Positions 43,529 to 56,369 of a stretch of 64,000 bases of DNA are shown piece by piece. The translations under genes and the position numbers were made by a program. The notes under the pieces were generated by a model. The model ran no database searches. It had not been told where the DNA came from and was given only the letters and a program-made list of their open reading frames with translations. Every line of letters starts with the position of its first letter. Position 1 is the stretch's first letter. Origin of the DNA: Monoplex corrugatus (Eukaryota; Mollusca; Gastropoda; Littorinimorpha; Ranellidae); contig JAPXFY010000016.1 in the NCBI GenBank assembly GCA_030674185.1, positions 40,139,466-40,203,465 on the forward strand. The letters run 5' to 3'.

Positions 43529-43836
43529 TATGATACTTTACCAAACATTTTTGCTTTCAAAAAAGAGTATGATACTTTACCAAACATTTCTGCTTTCATA
43601 AAAGAGTATGATACTTTACCAAACATTTCTGCTTTCAAAAGAGTATGATACTTTACCAAACATTTCTGCTTTCAAAAGAGTATGATACTTTACCAAACAT
43701 TTCTGCTTTCAAAAAAGAGTATGATACTTTACCAAACATTTCTGCTTTCAAAAAAGAGTATGATACTTTACCAAACATTTCTGCTTTCAAAAAAGAGTAT
43801 GATACTTTACCAAACATTTTTGCTTTCAAAAAAGAG
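43529..43836. repeat. 36-39-bp minisatellite, eight copies
   Basis: AGTATGATACTTTACCAAAC, ATTTCTGCTTTCAAAAAAG. Copies differ mainly in the length of the A run. Where it is 39 bases the frame stays open (EYDTLPNISAFKK repeats), but this is incidental. Confidence 0.95.
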
Positions 43837-44689
43837 CTGAAATACAGGCGGATTGGTTGTGTTATTCTGTAATTACTGATTCCTCCACTGCACATTCATG
43901 AATTACGATTCTTCTTTGTACATTATGTAGAATTTGTTGATAGCAATGATGATGTAAGATTTCTCTTTGTTTTGTATGCCTTACTCTGACAACCTACATG
44001 CATCATGCTGTTGACTTTAATAATGTCATAACTGACCAGTCAATCTTTATTTTGCATCTTCATCTATTTCTTTTTATGCTTTTTTTTTCATTCTACCCTT
44101 GGATTGAAATGTGTTCGATGTTACATGATAAACAACAGAGCGTATAAATGCGCACTGTAAAGAAAAAAGTTTAAGATGAAAAAATGATCATCATCGTCAG
44201 TATCAAGAACAATGGAAGCGCCTTCGCTCTGCCATCCTGCACACACAGTGCATATCATCCATCATTTGTCATTCACTGTCCCACCCAAAGCTACTGCATG
44301 TACTGGACAGAGGGGGTGAAATGAGTAAACTGTACAAGTTCACTCAGATTATCCCGCTGAAAAAAAAAAGATGAATGTCTGACAAGGGTTTGAGAACAAG
44401 AAGGGAAAGTAGCAAACCACACGTAGAGATCATAAACATGGATAACAAACTGTCACACAAAAGTTCAGAAAAAGACAGAGAGATGGAATGGAAAATCTAG
44501 CAAAATGAGCGACACATCAAAACTGTCCAGCAATAGTTTCTGGACTAGAAGAGACCATAGTAAACAAGATGATAAAAAACTAACCTTTCAAAAACGGGTC
44601 TGAGAAACAGGACTGAAGAGAGTATGTGGCAGTGTGCAGGCGAACAGAATATTACATAGCTTTGATAACACAGAGAATTATAGTAAATA
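43837..44689. other. spacer, no gene
   Basis: AT-rich. No exon, TIR pair or known repeat recognised. Confidence 0.5.
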
Positions 44690-44973
44690 TCTGGATGTGA
44701 AGGTAACCTTATGACTATCTGGATGTGAAGGTAAGCTTATGACCAACAGATTGCCCTACAAAGGTAACCTAAGGACTGACGCACTGCCTGACAAAGGTAA
44801 TCTAAGGACTGACACACTGCCCAATGAAGTTAACCTCTAAGGTAATCTATGGACTGATACACCAGCCAACAAAGACAATCTAAGGACAAACATACTGCCT
44901 AACAAAGGTAACTAAGGACTAACACACTGCCTAACAAAGGTAACTAAGGACTAACACACTGCCTAACAAAGGT
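44690..44973. repeat. ~35-bp degenerate tandem array
   Basis: Eight or so copies of CACACTGCCTAACAAAGGTA, ACTAAGGACTAA, becoming more uniform toward the right end (last three nearly identical), which points to recent expansion there. Confidence 0.85.
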
Positions 44974-45284
44974 GTGAGGATCAAAACAGAACAGAGTGAA
45001 GATCTTGTGAGAATTAAGTCAAATTGTGTAATACATACTCATGAGACAGATGGCAAGCTACATGCTGAAAGATGGTGTCATCTAACAGAATGGAAATGGC
45101 ATACTATTTCATTTCAATGTTTGATATTTGTGGACACATGTTGTCTGGACAAAGAACATGTCCACTTTGCTACAAAAGTCAAGATAATTGTGAGACGCTT
45201 TGCTCCACTTGCTAAAGTTTGTGAACAGATGTTGCCTTGGAAAGAATCCACTTTTGCTATAAAGTCAGAAAGTGTTTAAAATTT

Positions 45285-45545
45285 GTTCAAATGGAATTCT
45301 TCGCACCAGCACAATTCCATATGCACTCTAGCCAAATCTGTCAGCCTGTGCAAAAACCCTGTTTGATGGCAACATTTTGAAATGGGAAAAGGGGTGGGCC
45401 TATTAAACATTGACTCCAGCAGAATGATTAAAGCATAGAGACTGGCAGAGAACAAACCAAACTGTTATGTTGACAGGTGGGACTGAACTTGAGACATGCA
45501 GTCTTTAGTCTACAGCAACCTTAAACCTACAGCACTGTGGAAAGA
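45285..45545 (-). repeat. tRNA-derived SINE, copy 2
   Basis: Reverse complement of the SINE at 25740-26010. The body (45300-45460) has GCCAAATCTGTCAGCCTG, ATTTTGAAATGGGAAAAG and CAGAATGATTAAAGC on +. The head (45465-45545) on - contains AAGTTCAGTCCCACC as the B box. Confidence 0.65.
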
Positions 45546-45714
45546 GGTAGAGATCACTGTAAAACTGCTCTGCTCTGCTCTGCTTGCTTTGGTCTATTCT
45601 TGTCATGCACATTTCTGGTGACAAGTGTCCACCGCATGTGTGGACAGATGGCAGAGAGGCAGACCCATGTCACACATCATCATCATCATCATGTTTGCTT
45701 TACATGCCATGTAT

Positions 45715-45905
45715 AAAACTTACAGCAGAATACATAGCTTACAGCCAAACTTATAACTTAGTGTCAAGTATATCACTCACAGCCAACTATACAACTTACT
45801 GCAAAGTACATAACTTTCCGTTACGTATATAACTTACAAGGCAAGTATATAACTTACAGCCAAATATGTAACTTTTAGCTAGGCATATACTTTACAAGCC
45901 AAGTA
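45715..45905. repeat. ~24-bp degenerate tandem repeat
   Basis: Copies of CAAGTATATAACTTACAGC with many substitutions, about eight in number. Confidence 0.75.
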
Positions 45906-46039
45906 AATAATGTATCTTCTAGCATGCTCATAAGCAGGTACACAATTCTATGTCGGTACATGCCAGCTATATAACTGACTTCTAATCTACCTGCAGTATA
46001 GACATGATTCAAGAACCGGGTTATGTGATTAAAATATAT

Positions 46040-46265
46040 CTAGTCTGTTAAAACACATGAGATATAAAGCACTGGATGATATATAAATAATCGAAAAATG
46101 TATCCTAAACAACAGGAGGGGATATAAATAATCACAATCCTTTTGAGTAAGAGAATGGGGTACAAACAATCCGCTGTAAATAACAGGGTAGGGTATACAA
46201 ACAAACAGTTCATTCCTATATAACAGGGTGGATATATCAATAACTCAACAATCTATTCTATACAT
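46040..46265. repeat. ~38-bp degenerate tandem repeat
   Basis: Loose copies of GGATATAAATAATC... CCTAAACAACAGGAGG / TATATAACAGGGTGG. Similarity is weak but the spacing is regular. Confidence 0.5.
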
Positions 46266-46448
46266 CATGGAGAGTAAAAAAAAAAAATCCAAAACCCATC
46301 AGATCTGGAAGGGAATGAGGAGGCACATACTGATCTGGGGAAGGTTGAAGGGGTAAACACTGGAACAGCACAGCAAGTTGAATCAATAACCACTGCACAA
46401 ATGTACACATCCACAAAACATCCACAAAAACAATATCGACTCTTTCAA

Positions 46449-46502
46449 CCCTTCACTCCATCCACCTAATTTTTCATGGATTGAGTGAAGGAGTTGAAAG
46501 GG
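46449..46502. repeat. TTAA-type foldback element, short copy
   Basis: TCAA on both sides (46445-46448, 46503-46506). CCCTTCACTCCATCCACC on the left pairs with GGATTGAGTGAAGGAG on the right, followed by TTGAAAGGG. Confidence 0.6.
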
Positions 46503-47094
46503 TCAATGTTGGGTGCATGATGGCATATCTAAATAGAAACAAAACAACAAAAAAGCATTGTCAAACCATTTAAACAATCTCCCATCTTGTACACAAATTA
46601 TTACAGACAATGCAGATTTGTTATTTCTCAAAGTCACTGTGAACTTGAAAAAGCCCTGATTGATATTAAAACTGACCGATTGATTGGGTGATTTAAATTT
46701 TTAAACATAAAATCTGTCTGGTTAATTTTCCATATCTGCCACAGCTAAAACCTACTTGGTGAACCGCAAAATTTGAACTGCATTGAGGACAACGGCAGAC
46801 TGTTACAACAATGAAAAATATTTTGAATATTGCCAGAATTTCACAAGAAAGAACTCTTCACACATTTTCATTCAAAAAGTGTTGTTTTTAGGCACTTTTT
46901 TGGTTTCTGTGACCTACCTCGGAATGTTACTTTCCAAACTTGGGTTTTTGCCACTCTTCAACAATCCACAGTTTCGGCCAAAATTTGGTTGACAAAGATC
47001 CATTAAAAAAAGAGACAAGAAAATCTTTCTTACATATTGTTGCCAAAAGCAGACAGACACCCATGCAGAGAGATCTACTCCCAGTCAGTATCAA

Positions 47095-47277
47095 CCCTTT
47101 GACTCCTGTAACTTAACCCCCAACTGCAAAAACGTTTTTTTTATTCCCTCATCCTATCCACCAGCTTTCTACAGGAACCTGATGGACACAGTGACAGAGA
47201 CAAGGGTTTTAAGTTCTTGCTTTGCTAGCATGGTTGACAATGCAGGTTACTGGTGGACAGGGTGCGGAGTCGAAGGG
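47095..47277. mobile_element. nested foldback composite, copy 2
   Basis: Outer arms CCCTTTGACTCC (left) and GGGTGCGGAGTCGAAGGG (right), with GCTAGCATGGTTGACAATGC in the right arm. The loop holds a diverged inner palindrome (about 47135-47208: TCCCTCATCCTATCCACCAG and its complement). Same layout as 35210-35392 and 59398-59580. Confidence 0.65.
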
Positions 47278-47504
47278 TTGAATGATCTCCTTTTTTCACA
47301 AGGGAGACTGCAAAACACGACTGAACTTTGGTGGCAAAACCCATATATGAAAGGCAGTAGTGTAGGAAGGTGAGTAATCAACAACTGACTGTGCCAAGGC
47401 TGAAGATTTATTTTCTGTCCAGTGAACTTTAGTTTAAACACAAACTATGCACCCGCTGTTCCCTCACCACCACGTACAGAATGCTTTCGGCTACATGTTT
47501 TTAA

Positions 47505-47647
47505 CCTTTTGACTTCCTACCCGATCCATTTGCTTCCTACACGGCAAAATCAAGTTTATCCCATAACCCTGTGGTCCTAAGGGAGTAAGGTAGCAGACCT
47601 CAACTTTTCTTGAGGAGCTGGTGGACAGCATGAGGGAGTGAAAAGAG
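47505..47647. repeat. TTAA foldback element carrying a family-B piece
   Basis: TTAA at 47501-47504, left arm CTTTTGACTTCCTACCCGAT, right arm GAGCTGGTGGACAGCATGAG and GGAGTGAAAAG. A family-B fragment (GTCCTAAGGGAGTAAGGTAG, CAGACCTCAAC) is in the middle. Confidence 0.55.
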
Positions 47648-47879
47648 TTCTACTCTGCTACTACTAAGCAACACGAATATCAAACTTCACAGACCACTCA
47701 AAATACAAAGGGCAGACAAATGTGTCCACTTTTCTACTGATATTTACAACCTGTCTTTCTTTCTTTGTTGATTTTGTTACTGAGTGGAACCAAACTAGTA
47801 AAGAATAACAGATATCTGAAGGCAACAGGGGAAGATGAACTGCTAGGGGTTTCATTAATTCTTTATTCCTTCATCAAGT

Positions 47880-50335
47880 CACTCTGTTCATAGGAGGAGG
47901 TCATCCTATCCACAGGGTCAGGTCATTGTCCATAAGGTGAAGAAGTCACTACCCATAGAGTAAGGTCACTGTCTGTATGGTGAAGTCACTATCCATAGAG
48001 TAAGGTCACTGTCCCTATGGTGAAGTCACTATCCATAGAGTAAGGTCACTGTCCCTATTGGTGAAGTCACTATCCATAGAGTAAGGTCACTGTCCATATG
48101 GTGAAGTCCCTATCCATAGAGTAAGGTCACTCTGTCCATAAAGTGAAGTCACTATCCACAGAGTAAGGTCACTCTGTCCATAAGGTGAAGTCCCTATCCA
48201 TAGAGTAAGGTCACTGTCCATAAGTGAAGTCCTATCCATAGAGTAAGGTCACTGTCCATATGGTGAAGTCATATCCATAGAGTAAGGTCACTGTCCATAT
48301 GGTGAAGTCCTATCCATAGAGTAAGGTCACTGTCCATAAAGTGAAGTCCATATCCATAGAGTAAGGTCACTGTCCATAAAGTGAAGTCCCTATCCATAGA
48401 GTAAGGTCACTGTCCATATGGTGAAGTCATATCCATAGAGTAAGGTCACTGTCCATATGGTGAAGTCCCTATCCATAGAGTAAGGTCACTGTCCATATGG
48501 TGAAGTCATATCCATAGAGTAAGGTCACTGTCCATATGGTGAAGTCCCTATCCATAGAGTAAGGTCACTGTCCATATGGTGAAGTCTATCCATAGAGTAA
48601 GGTCACTGTCCATATGGTGAAGTCCCTATCCATAGAGTAAGGTCACTGTCCATAAAGTGAAGTCCCTATCCATAGAGTAAGGTCACTGTCCATATGGTGA
48701 AGTCCCATCCATAGAGTAAGGTCACTGTCCATATGGTGAAGTCCCTATCCACAGAGTAAGGTCACTGTCCATAAAGTGAAGTCATATCCATAGAGTAAGG
48801 TCACTGTCCATAAAGTGGTCATATCCATAGAGTAAGGTCACTGTCCATAAAGTGGTCATATCCATAGAGTAAGGTCACTGTCCATAAAGTGGTCATATCC
48901 ATAGAGTAAGGTCACTGTCCATAAAGTGGTCATATCCATAGAGTAAGGTCACTGTCCATAAAGTGGTCATATCCATAGAGTAAGGTCACTGTCCATAAGT
49001 GTCATCATAGAGTAAGGTCACTGTCCATAAAGTGAAGTCATATCCATAGAGTAAGGTCACTGTCCATAGGTGAAGTCCTATCCATAGAGTAAGGTCACTG
49101 TCCATAAAGTGAAGTCCTATCCATAGAGTAAGGTCACTGTCCATAAAGTGAAGTCATATCCATAGAGTAAGGTCACTGTCCATAAGTGAAGTCCCTATCC
49201 ATAGAGTAAGGTCACTGTCCATAAAGTGAAGTCCTATCCATAGAGTAAGGTCACTGTCCATAAAGTGAAGTCCCTATCCATAGAGTAAGGTCACTGTCCA
49301 TATGTGAAGTCCCTATCCATAGAGTAAGGTCACTGTCCATATGGTGAAGTCCTATCCACAGAGTAAGGTCACTGTCCATAAGGTGAAGTCACTATCCACA
49401 GAGTAAGGTCACTGTCCATATGGTGAAGTCCTATCCATAGAGTAAGGTCACTGTCCATAAGTGAAGTCCCTATCCATAGAGTAAGGTCACTGTCCATAAG
49501 TGAAGTCACTATCCATAGAGTAAGGTCACTGTCCATATGGTGAAGTCCCTATCCATAGAGTAAGGTCACTCGTCCATAAAGTGAAGTCCCTATCCATAGA
49601 GTAAGGTCACTGTCCATATGGTGAAGTCCTATCCATAGAGTAAGGTCATTTGTCCATAAAGGTGAAGTCACTATCCATAGAGTAAGGTCACTGTCCATAT
49701 GGTGAAGTCCCTATCCATAGAGTAAGGTCACTGTCCATATAGTGAAGTCCCTATCCATAGAGTAAGGTCACTGTCCATAAGGTGAAGTCCCTATCCATAG
49801 AGTAAGGTCACTGTCCATAAAGTGAAGTCCCTATCCATAGAGTAAGGTCACTGTCCATAGGTGAAGTCCTATCCACAGAGTAAGGTCACTGTCCATAAGG
49901 TGAAGTCACTATCCACAGAGTAAGGTCACTGTCCATAAGTGAAGTCACTATCCATAGAGTAAGGTCACTGTCCAAATAAGTGAAGTCACTATCCATAGAG
50001 TAAGGTCACTGTCCATATGGTGAAGAAGTTGCTATCCATAGAGTAAGGTCACTGTGTCCATAATGTGAAGTAGTCACTACCCATAGGGTAAGGTCCCCAT
50101 CCACAGGGTAAGGTCACTCTCTCCATAGTGAGGTCACCCTATCCATACAGTAAGCTCACAGTCCATAGGGTGTATCACCCTTCCCATAGAATGAGATCAT
50201 TGTCCAAAAGTTGAACTCACTAGCCATAGCGTAAGGTCACACAACAATGAGGTGAAGTAATTCGCAATGGGTAAGCACACTCTACCCACAGCGAGGTCAC
50301 CCTATCCACAGCGAGGTCACCCTATCCATAGGCTC
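47880..50335. repeat. 40-bp minisatellite array of dimeric units
   Basis: About 55 copies of CATAGAGTAAGGTCACTGTC, CATATGGTGAAGTCCCTATC. The two 20-base halves are related to each other (GTCACTGTCCATA against GTCCCTATCCATA), so the unit is a dimer. Ends (47880-47940 and 50050-50335) are diverged; the core is uniform. Length changes of 1-6 bases fall mainly in the AAGTG-AAGTCCCTATC half. Each unit contains one AAGGTCA. Confidence 0.95.
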
Positions 50336-51689
50336 AGGGACAGAAAGGGTTCAGACTGCTCAAGTCCAGTAACAAACCTTTCAACAATCTCACTACATAC
50401 AACTCAACACTTTACAACACAAACTCAACGTTCCAGCAGGAAGACATGAGGTTTTACACTTGATCAGTGTTCTCTTACAGAATACCTACATACATGGTAT
50501 GTATCCCATCTGTATCAACAAGCGTGGCTCACAATGTGGCAGGACGGCTTGGCAACAGGGTCAAACCACTATAAAAACATGCATTAGAGTTGTCAACACA
50601 CCACTGATAGATGTTATTGATATGGTGTCACCTTCACGGACTAAAGCTAGGAAAGGGAGTTGCCAATCCTCACCCTAGAAGGGCCTACCCAAGTGACCAC
50701 CAACTCACAGACACACTGGGAACTAGAGGAAAGTCACAACAAATCCATGTCAAGGCCGCAGTCTCCAGAGCACATTCTTCCACTCTGGTTATTGTTCAGA
50801 AACAACACAGTCGAGCAAAGACTTAGTGGAGCAACTGTGAAAGAACAACTTTGTGACAACAAAGAGCACGTCTTGAAGTCCACATCTTTCATCCAGATCA
50901 CAAGACTGAGGAAAGGCCACGCTCCATGACCCAACCGCAGCAACACTCGGCATGCCTACAATCTACAACAAAAGCATGTCGACAGCCAGTTGTGTCAAAA
51001 TGCGCGAAGCATTCAGTGCACCTCCAGTCAGCAACAGAGTCGTGCTCACACAATGTCCAAGATCACGACCAGTATTAGTACCATACTGGTAACGTACCAA
51101 TAGTGAAGCAAGTCCATGTAAAGTCGGTCTACAGCTGCTCAACAAGGCACTGGGTAACAGTGGAGTCTCATGAATACAGTTTTGACCACTGTCATGCCAA
51201 CACTGAACTGGGTTCACTATAAAGCCCAAAACTGGACCCAGTCTGAGTTTACTAATGACACCTGAACCACTAATTTACTAGGACTCAAAAACTGAACCTA
51301 CTGGGCTCACTGATGACTGCCATTTGGATATACACACATCCAGTTCAAACTTGTCTGTAATTCTTCAAAGGATTGAACCTGTGACCCTGGTAAATCTCTG
51401 TTACATGTACTATATGATGAAGACAGCTTAGACATCATTGGGATCACAGTTTAGCCTACAAACATACAGTCTCTAATCCTGTCCATCATTAATCATTCTC
51501 TCAGTCTTCTACAATTCTCTTATTTTGGCCTATCTGAAAACCATTATCATGATATTTTTATAGCTTTACATTCTGGCCATTCTCCGTCATTCCCACAAGG
51601 TCTTCTTTCCCATCAGTCACTGTCGCAATATTTTACAGTCTTCCCACTTCAGTCTGCCTCAGTTAGTGAGTTAGCGAACTGGTGTTAAA
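50336..51689. other. spacer, no gene
   Basis: Mixed composition. A GGATTGAACCTGTGACCC stretch near 51371 has a Pol III B-box look, but no partner A box or second copy was found. Reading frames of up to 89 codons have no recognisable domain. Confidence 0.45.
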
Positions 51690-54420
51690 CAGTAAGGAAG
51701 GACATTTGTCTCCAAACAGGGGAACAACAGACAGCAGGGAAGGACTTCTGTATCAAAACAGGGGAACAACAGACAGTAGGGAAGGACCTCTGTATCAAAA
51801 CAGGGGAACAACAGACAGTAGGGAAGGACCTCTGTATCAAAACAGGGGAACAACAGACAGCAGGGAAGGACTTCTGTATCAAAACAGGGGAACAACAGAC
51901 AGTATGGAAGGACCTCTGTATCAAAACAGGGGAACAACAGACAGCAGGGAAGGACCTCTGTATCAAAACAGGGGAACAACAGCAGACAGTATGGAAGGAC
52001 CTCTGTATCAAAACAGGGGAAACAACAGACAGACAGTAAGGAAGGACTCTGTATCAAAACAGGGGAACAACAGGACAGCAGGGAAGGACCTCTGTATCAA
52101 AACAGGGGAAACAACAGGCAGACAGTATGGAAGGACCTCTGTATCAAAACAAGGGGAACAACAGGACAGACAGTAGGGAAGGACCTCTGTATCAAAACAG
52201 GGGAACAACAGACAGACAGAGGGAAGGACCTCTGTATCCAAACAGGGGAACAACAGACAGACAGTAGGAAGGACCTCTGTATCAAACAGGGGAACAACAG
52301 ACAGACAGATGGAAGGATCTTTGTCTCCAAAACAGGGAACAACAGACAGTGAAGGAAGGACCTCTGTATCAAAACAGGGGAACAACAGACAGTAAGGAAG
52401 ACCTCTGTATCAAAACAGGGGAACAACAGACAGTAAGGAAGGACCTCTGTATCAAAACAGGGGAACAACAGACAGTATGGAAGTACCTCTGTATCAAAAC
52501 AGGGGAACAACAGACAGTATGGAAGGACCTCTGTATCAAAACAGGGGAACAACAGACAGTATGGAAGGACCTCTGTATCAAAACAGGGGAACAACGGACA
52601 GCAGGAAGGACTCTTGTCTCCAAAAAGGGAACAACACAGAGGGAAAAAGACCTCTGTATCAAAACAGGGAACAACAGACAGTAAGAAGGACCTCTGTATC
52701 AAAACAGGGGAACAACAGACAGTATGGAAGGACCTCTGTATCAAAACAGGGGAACAACAGACAGCAAGGAAGTACCTCTGTATCAAAACAGGGGAACAAC
52801 AGACAGTAGGAAGGACCTCTGTATCAAAACAGGGGAACAACAGACAGTAAGGAAGGACCTCTGTATCAAAACAGGGGAACAACAGACAGTAAAGGACCTC
52901 TGTATCAAAACAGGGGAACAACAACAGACACAGTAAGGACCTCTGTATCAAAACAGGGGAACAAACAGACAGTAAGGAAGGACCTCTGTATCAAAACAGG
53001 GGAACAACAGACAGTATGGAAGGACCTCTGTATCAAAACAGGGGAACAACAGACAGTAAGGAAGGACCTCTGTATCAAAACAGGGGAACAACAGACAGTA
53101 GGAAGGACCTCTGTATCAAAACAGGGGAACAACAGACAGTAAGGAAGGACCTCTGTATCAAAACAGGGGAACAAAACAGACAGTAAGGAAGACCTCTGTA
53201 TTAAAACAGGGGAACAACAGACAGTAGGGGACTTCTGTATCAAACAGGGGAACACAGACAGCAGGGAAGACCTTTGTCTCAAACAGGGTGAACAACAGAC
53301 AGTGAATAAAGACCTCTGTATCAAAACAGGGGAACAACAGACAGTAAGGAAGGACCTCTGTATCAAAACAGGGGAACAACAGACAGTATGGAAGGACCTC
53401 TGCATCAAAACAGGGGAACAACAAACAGACAGTAGGGAAGGACCTCTGCATCAAAACAGGGGAACAACAGACAGACAGTAGGGAAGGACCTCTGTATCAA
53501 AACAGGGGAACAACAGACAGCAGGGAAGGACCTTTGTCTCCAAACAGGCGAACAACAGACAGTGAATAAAGACCTCTGTATCAAAACAGGGGAACAAGAC
53601 AGACAGTAAGGAAGGACCTCTGTATTAAAACAGGGGAACAACAGACAGTAGGGGACTTCTGTATCAAAACAGGGGAACAACAGACAGTAAGGAAGGACCT
53701 TTGTCTCCAAACAGGTGAACAACAGACAGTGAATAAAGACCTCTGTATCAAAACAGGGGAACAAGTCAGACAGTAGGGAAGGACCTCTGTATCAAAACAG
53801 GGGAACAACAGACAGTATGGAAGGACCTCTGTATTAAAACAGGGGAACAACAAACAGACAGACAGTAGGGAAGGACCTCTGTATCAAAACAGGGGAACAA
53901 TAGACAGCAGGGAAGGACCTTTGTCTCCAAACAGGCGAACAACAGACAGACAGTATGGAAGGACCTCTGTATCAAAACAGGGGAACAACAGACAGTAGGG
54001 AAGGACCTCTGTATCCAAACAGGGGAACAACAGACAGACAGTAGGGAAGGACCTCTGTATCAAAACAGGGGAACAACAGACAGTATGGAAGGACTTCTGT
54101 ATCAAAACAGGGGAACAACAGACAGACAGCATGGAAGGACTTCTATATCAAAACAGGGGAACAACAGACAGACAGTAGGGAAGGACCTCTGTATCAAAAC
54201 AGGGGAACAACAGACAGACAGTAGGGAAGGACCTCTGTATCAAAACAGGGGAACATCAGACAGCAGGAAAGGACCTTTGTCTCCAAACAGGCGAACAACA
54301 GACAGTGAATAAAGACCTCTGTATCAAAACAGGGGAACAAGACAGACAGTAAGGAAGGACCTCTGTATCAAAACAGGGGAACAAGACAGACAGTAAGGAA
54401 GGACCTCTGTATCAACAGGA
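51690..54420. repeat. 42-bp minisatellite array
   Basis: About 65 copies of GGAACAACAGACAGTAGGGA, AGGACCTCTGTATCAAAACA, GG. Sub-variants (CTTTGTCTCCAAACAGG replacing CTCTGTATCAAAACAGG; GACAGACAG for GACAG) recur at intervals and show higher-order blocks, for example near 53520, 53700, 53920 and 54270. Because 42 is divisible by three, several frames on both strands stay open for up to 284 codons. These are artefacts. Confidence 0.95.
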
Positions 54421-54759
54421 AACCACCACCAGAGACTGACTGAGGACAGAACAGGGAGGATTTGCCTTGACTGCCTCATGTCTCGTGTGATGTGGGAACA
54501 TCCTAGCCTATCATTCTCACAATGTTTTACAACCTTCTGTCGGGTCTCTTTCAATCATTCTCATAACGCCTTCTCTACAGAGAAACAGCATGACGTGCCT
54601 GTCTATTTATCACATGTGTATCCATCTATGAAACAGTAGGATCATATAACTTCATTAAATAATATTCTCAATGCTCTGTACGTGTGCAGAAGAAAATGAA
54701 ATGAAAGAAATGTCAGGCACAAACTGCAAGGATTTCTCTTCACACTGTATCATCCTTAA

Positions 54760-54831
54760 CCCTTTCACTTTCCCATCCTATCATCCGGCTTCCTGCAGAC
54801 GGCTAGTAGACTGGGTGAGGGAGCGTAAGGG
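54760..54831. mobile_element. 72-bp TTAA-flanked palindrome
   Basis: TTAA at 54756-54759 and 54832-54835. Arms CCCTTTCACTTTCCCATCCT and GGGTGAGGGAGCGTAAGGG. The centre CTGCAG is at the midpoint. Same length as the copies at 59438-59509 and 62106-62177. Confidence 0.75.
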
Positions 54832-55789
54832 TTAACATGTGAACCTGTCTGGCAACATGCTGTCAAACTCATTCACTCCTACCACAGCTCTTCAGTCAGT
54901 GGGTTTTGTATTGCTGAAATGGTGGTAAGGGGGTCATTGAAAGACATTTCCAGGAAACTTGAGGCAGCTCAATGGTTTCATATACTTGGCATGGTATAAC
55001 AGCATCACTAATGTACAATTTGGAAGCAAATAAACTTCAAATATTTCACTTACTAACAAAGTACCATATATGCTTCAAATATTGAATATACTTTAAGCTA
55101 ATGAGCAAACTGAGATAATCACTATGATACATTCTGCAAGCAACATCTGAAATATTTCGCACACTAACAAAGTTTGAAATATGCTTCCAAGAGTGAGGCA
55201 AATTTTAAGCCAATAGTAATACGTGAAATTAAAGAATCACCTTAACAAATCTCTGCTTCCCCTACCACTCATCTGCACAGTTTACTTGCCACTGAAGACA
55301 GTGAAAAATAACAAACATGATAACAACTTGATTCTACATCAGGGTATACCTACATCTAAAACATCCTGTTATACACATTTGCCTAAAGTCAACATAACAT
55401 GAAGCATGAATGTCAAACAATTTAACTCATGTTTAGAACATGTTTATCTATGTGAATAGACAGTAATATTTACAATAAACTAATTCTTTCTTTTTACCAA
55501 AATCTCAAACAAAAAAACAAAACAAAACAAAAAAAGAACAAAAAAGGAAAACATTTTGACACAAAAGAAGTAATCTTGAGATTTTGGGGACAAGTTCTCC
55601 CCATATTAAGTTATATTTCTGTTTGTGCCATTAAAAAAAGAGGCATGGCACATTCAACCTATAGAATAAAATCAAAAGTGAATTGTTGAAACAAGTATAT
55701 CCATAATGACACCTGTCTGGCATTCTCCATTTATCCAGTCTTACAGCACAAGTTCAAGCTTAACTCTGAGTTGCGCTTCATTTTCTGGT

Positions 55790-55920
55790 TCACAAAACGT
55801 TGTGGCTACAGCCTCCAATACCTCTAACTTTGAATGGATACCCCACTCTGTTCAGGGTTGGAGAAGATAAAGAACAGAGGCGATGGAGTGGGACCTGCCC
55901 TCTAAAACTTGACCTGAGAA
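55790..55920 (-). repeat. interspersed repeat family B, copy 3
   Basis: On -, CACTCCATCGCCTCTGTTCT, then CTCCAACCCTGAACAGAGTG, GGGTATCC matches the family-B blocks at 27855-28010 and 35397-35570. Confidence 0.55.
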
Positions 55921-56307
55921 TAATGAAGTATCTAACTCACTCACCTATGACTCAATTCAGAGCTACCTGATATCTGAACATATTTTTAATTTTGTAACTA
56001 CCCTTTCTGCCACACTTATACCCCAAAACTCATAAAGACAGACTTTAAAATACATCACATTTTTGCTGTCATAATCTAGGCATAGACAAGAACACATGAC
56101 CTCCTTTCTGTCCATATGAATCAACATGCACTTTTTGAAAAGATGAATCAAAGAAACAATCCACACAACACTTTAACTTCACAGAATTCATTATATGCCA
56201 TTTAATAACATTCGATGCAACGGAAAGTGAGCAACATACAATGTGTGCTACAGTTAAGTCTGTAAAATGTACAAGTAATCACCTCTCTGACCAGCCCAAG
56301 TGGTTAA

Positions 56308-56369
56308 CTTTTTCACTCCCTCACCCTATCCACCAGCTTCCACCAGCTTAGGGTGAGGGCGTGAAAGGG
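56308..56369. repeat. TTAA foldback element, 62 bp
   Basis: TTAA at 56304-56307 and TCAA at 56370-56373. Arms TTTTTCACTCCCTCACCCTA and TAGGGTGAGGGCGTGAAAGG pair well around a short loop. Confidence 0.7.

Noticed and set aside
47880..50335. CRISPR-like array (regular repeats)
   Set aside because: Repeats are contiguous without unique spacers and the context is animal DNA; it is a minisatellite.
52097..52951. 284-codon - strand reading frame
   Set aside because: It is a readout of the 42-bp array; several frames on both strands are equally open, and the peptide is only the repeat.
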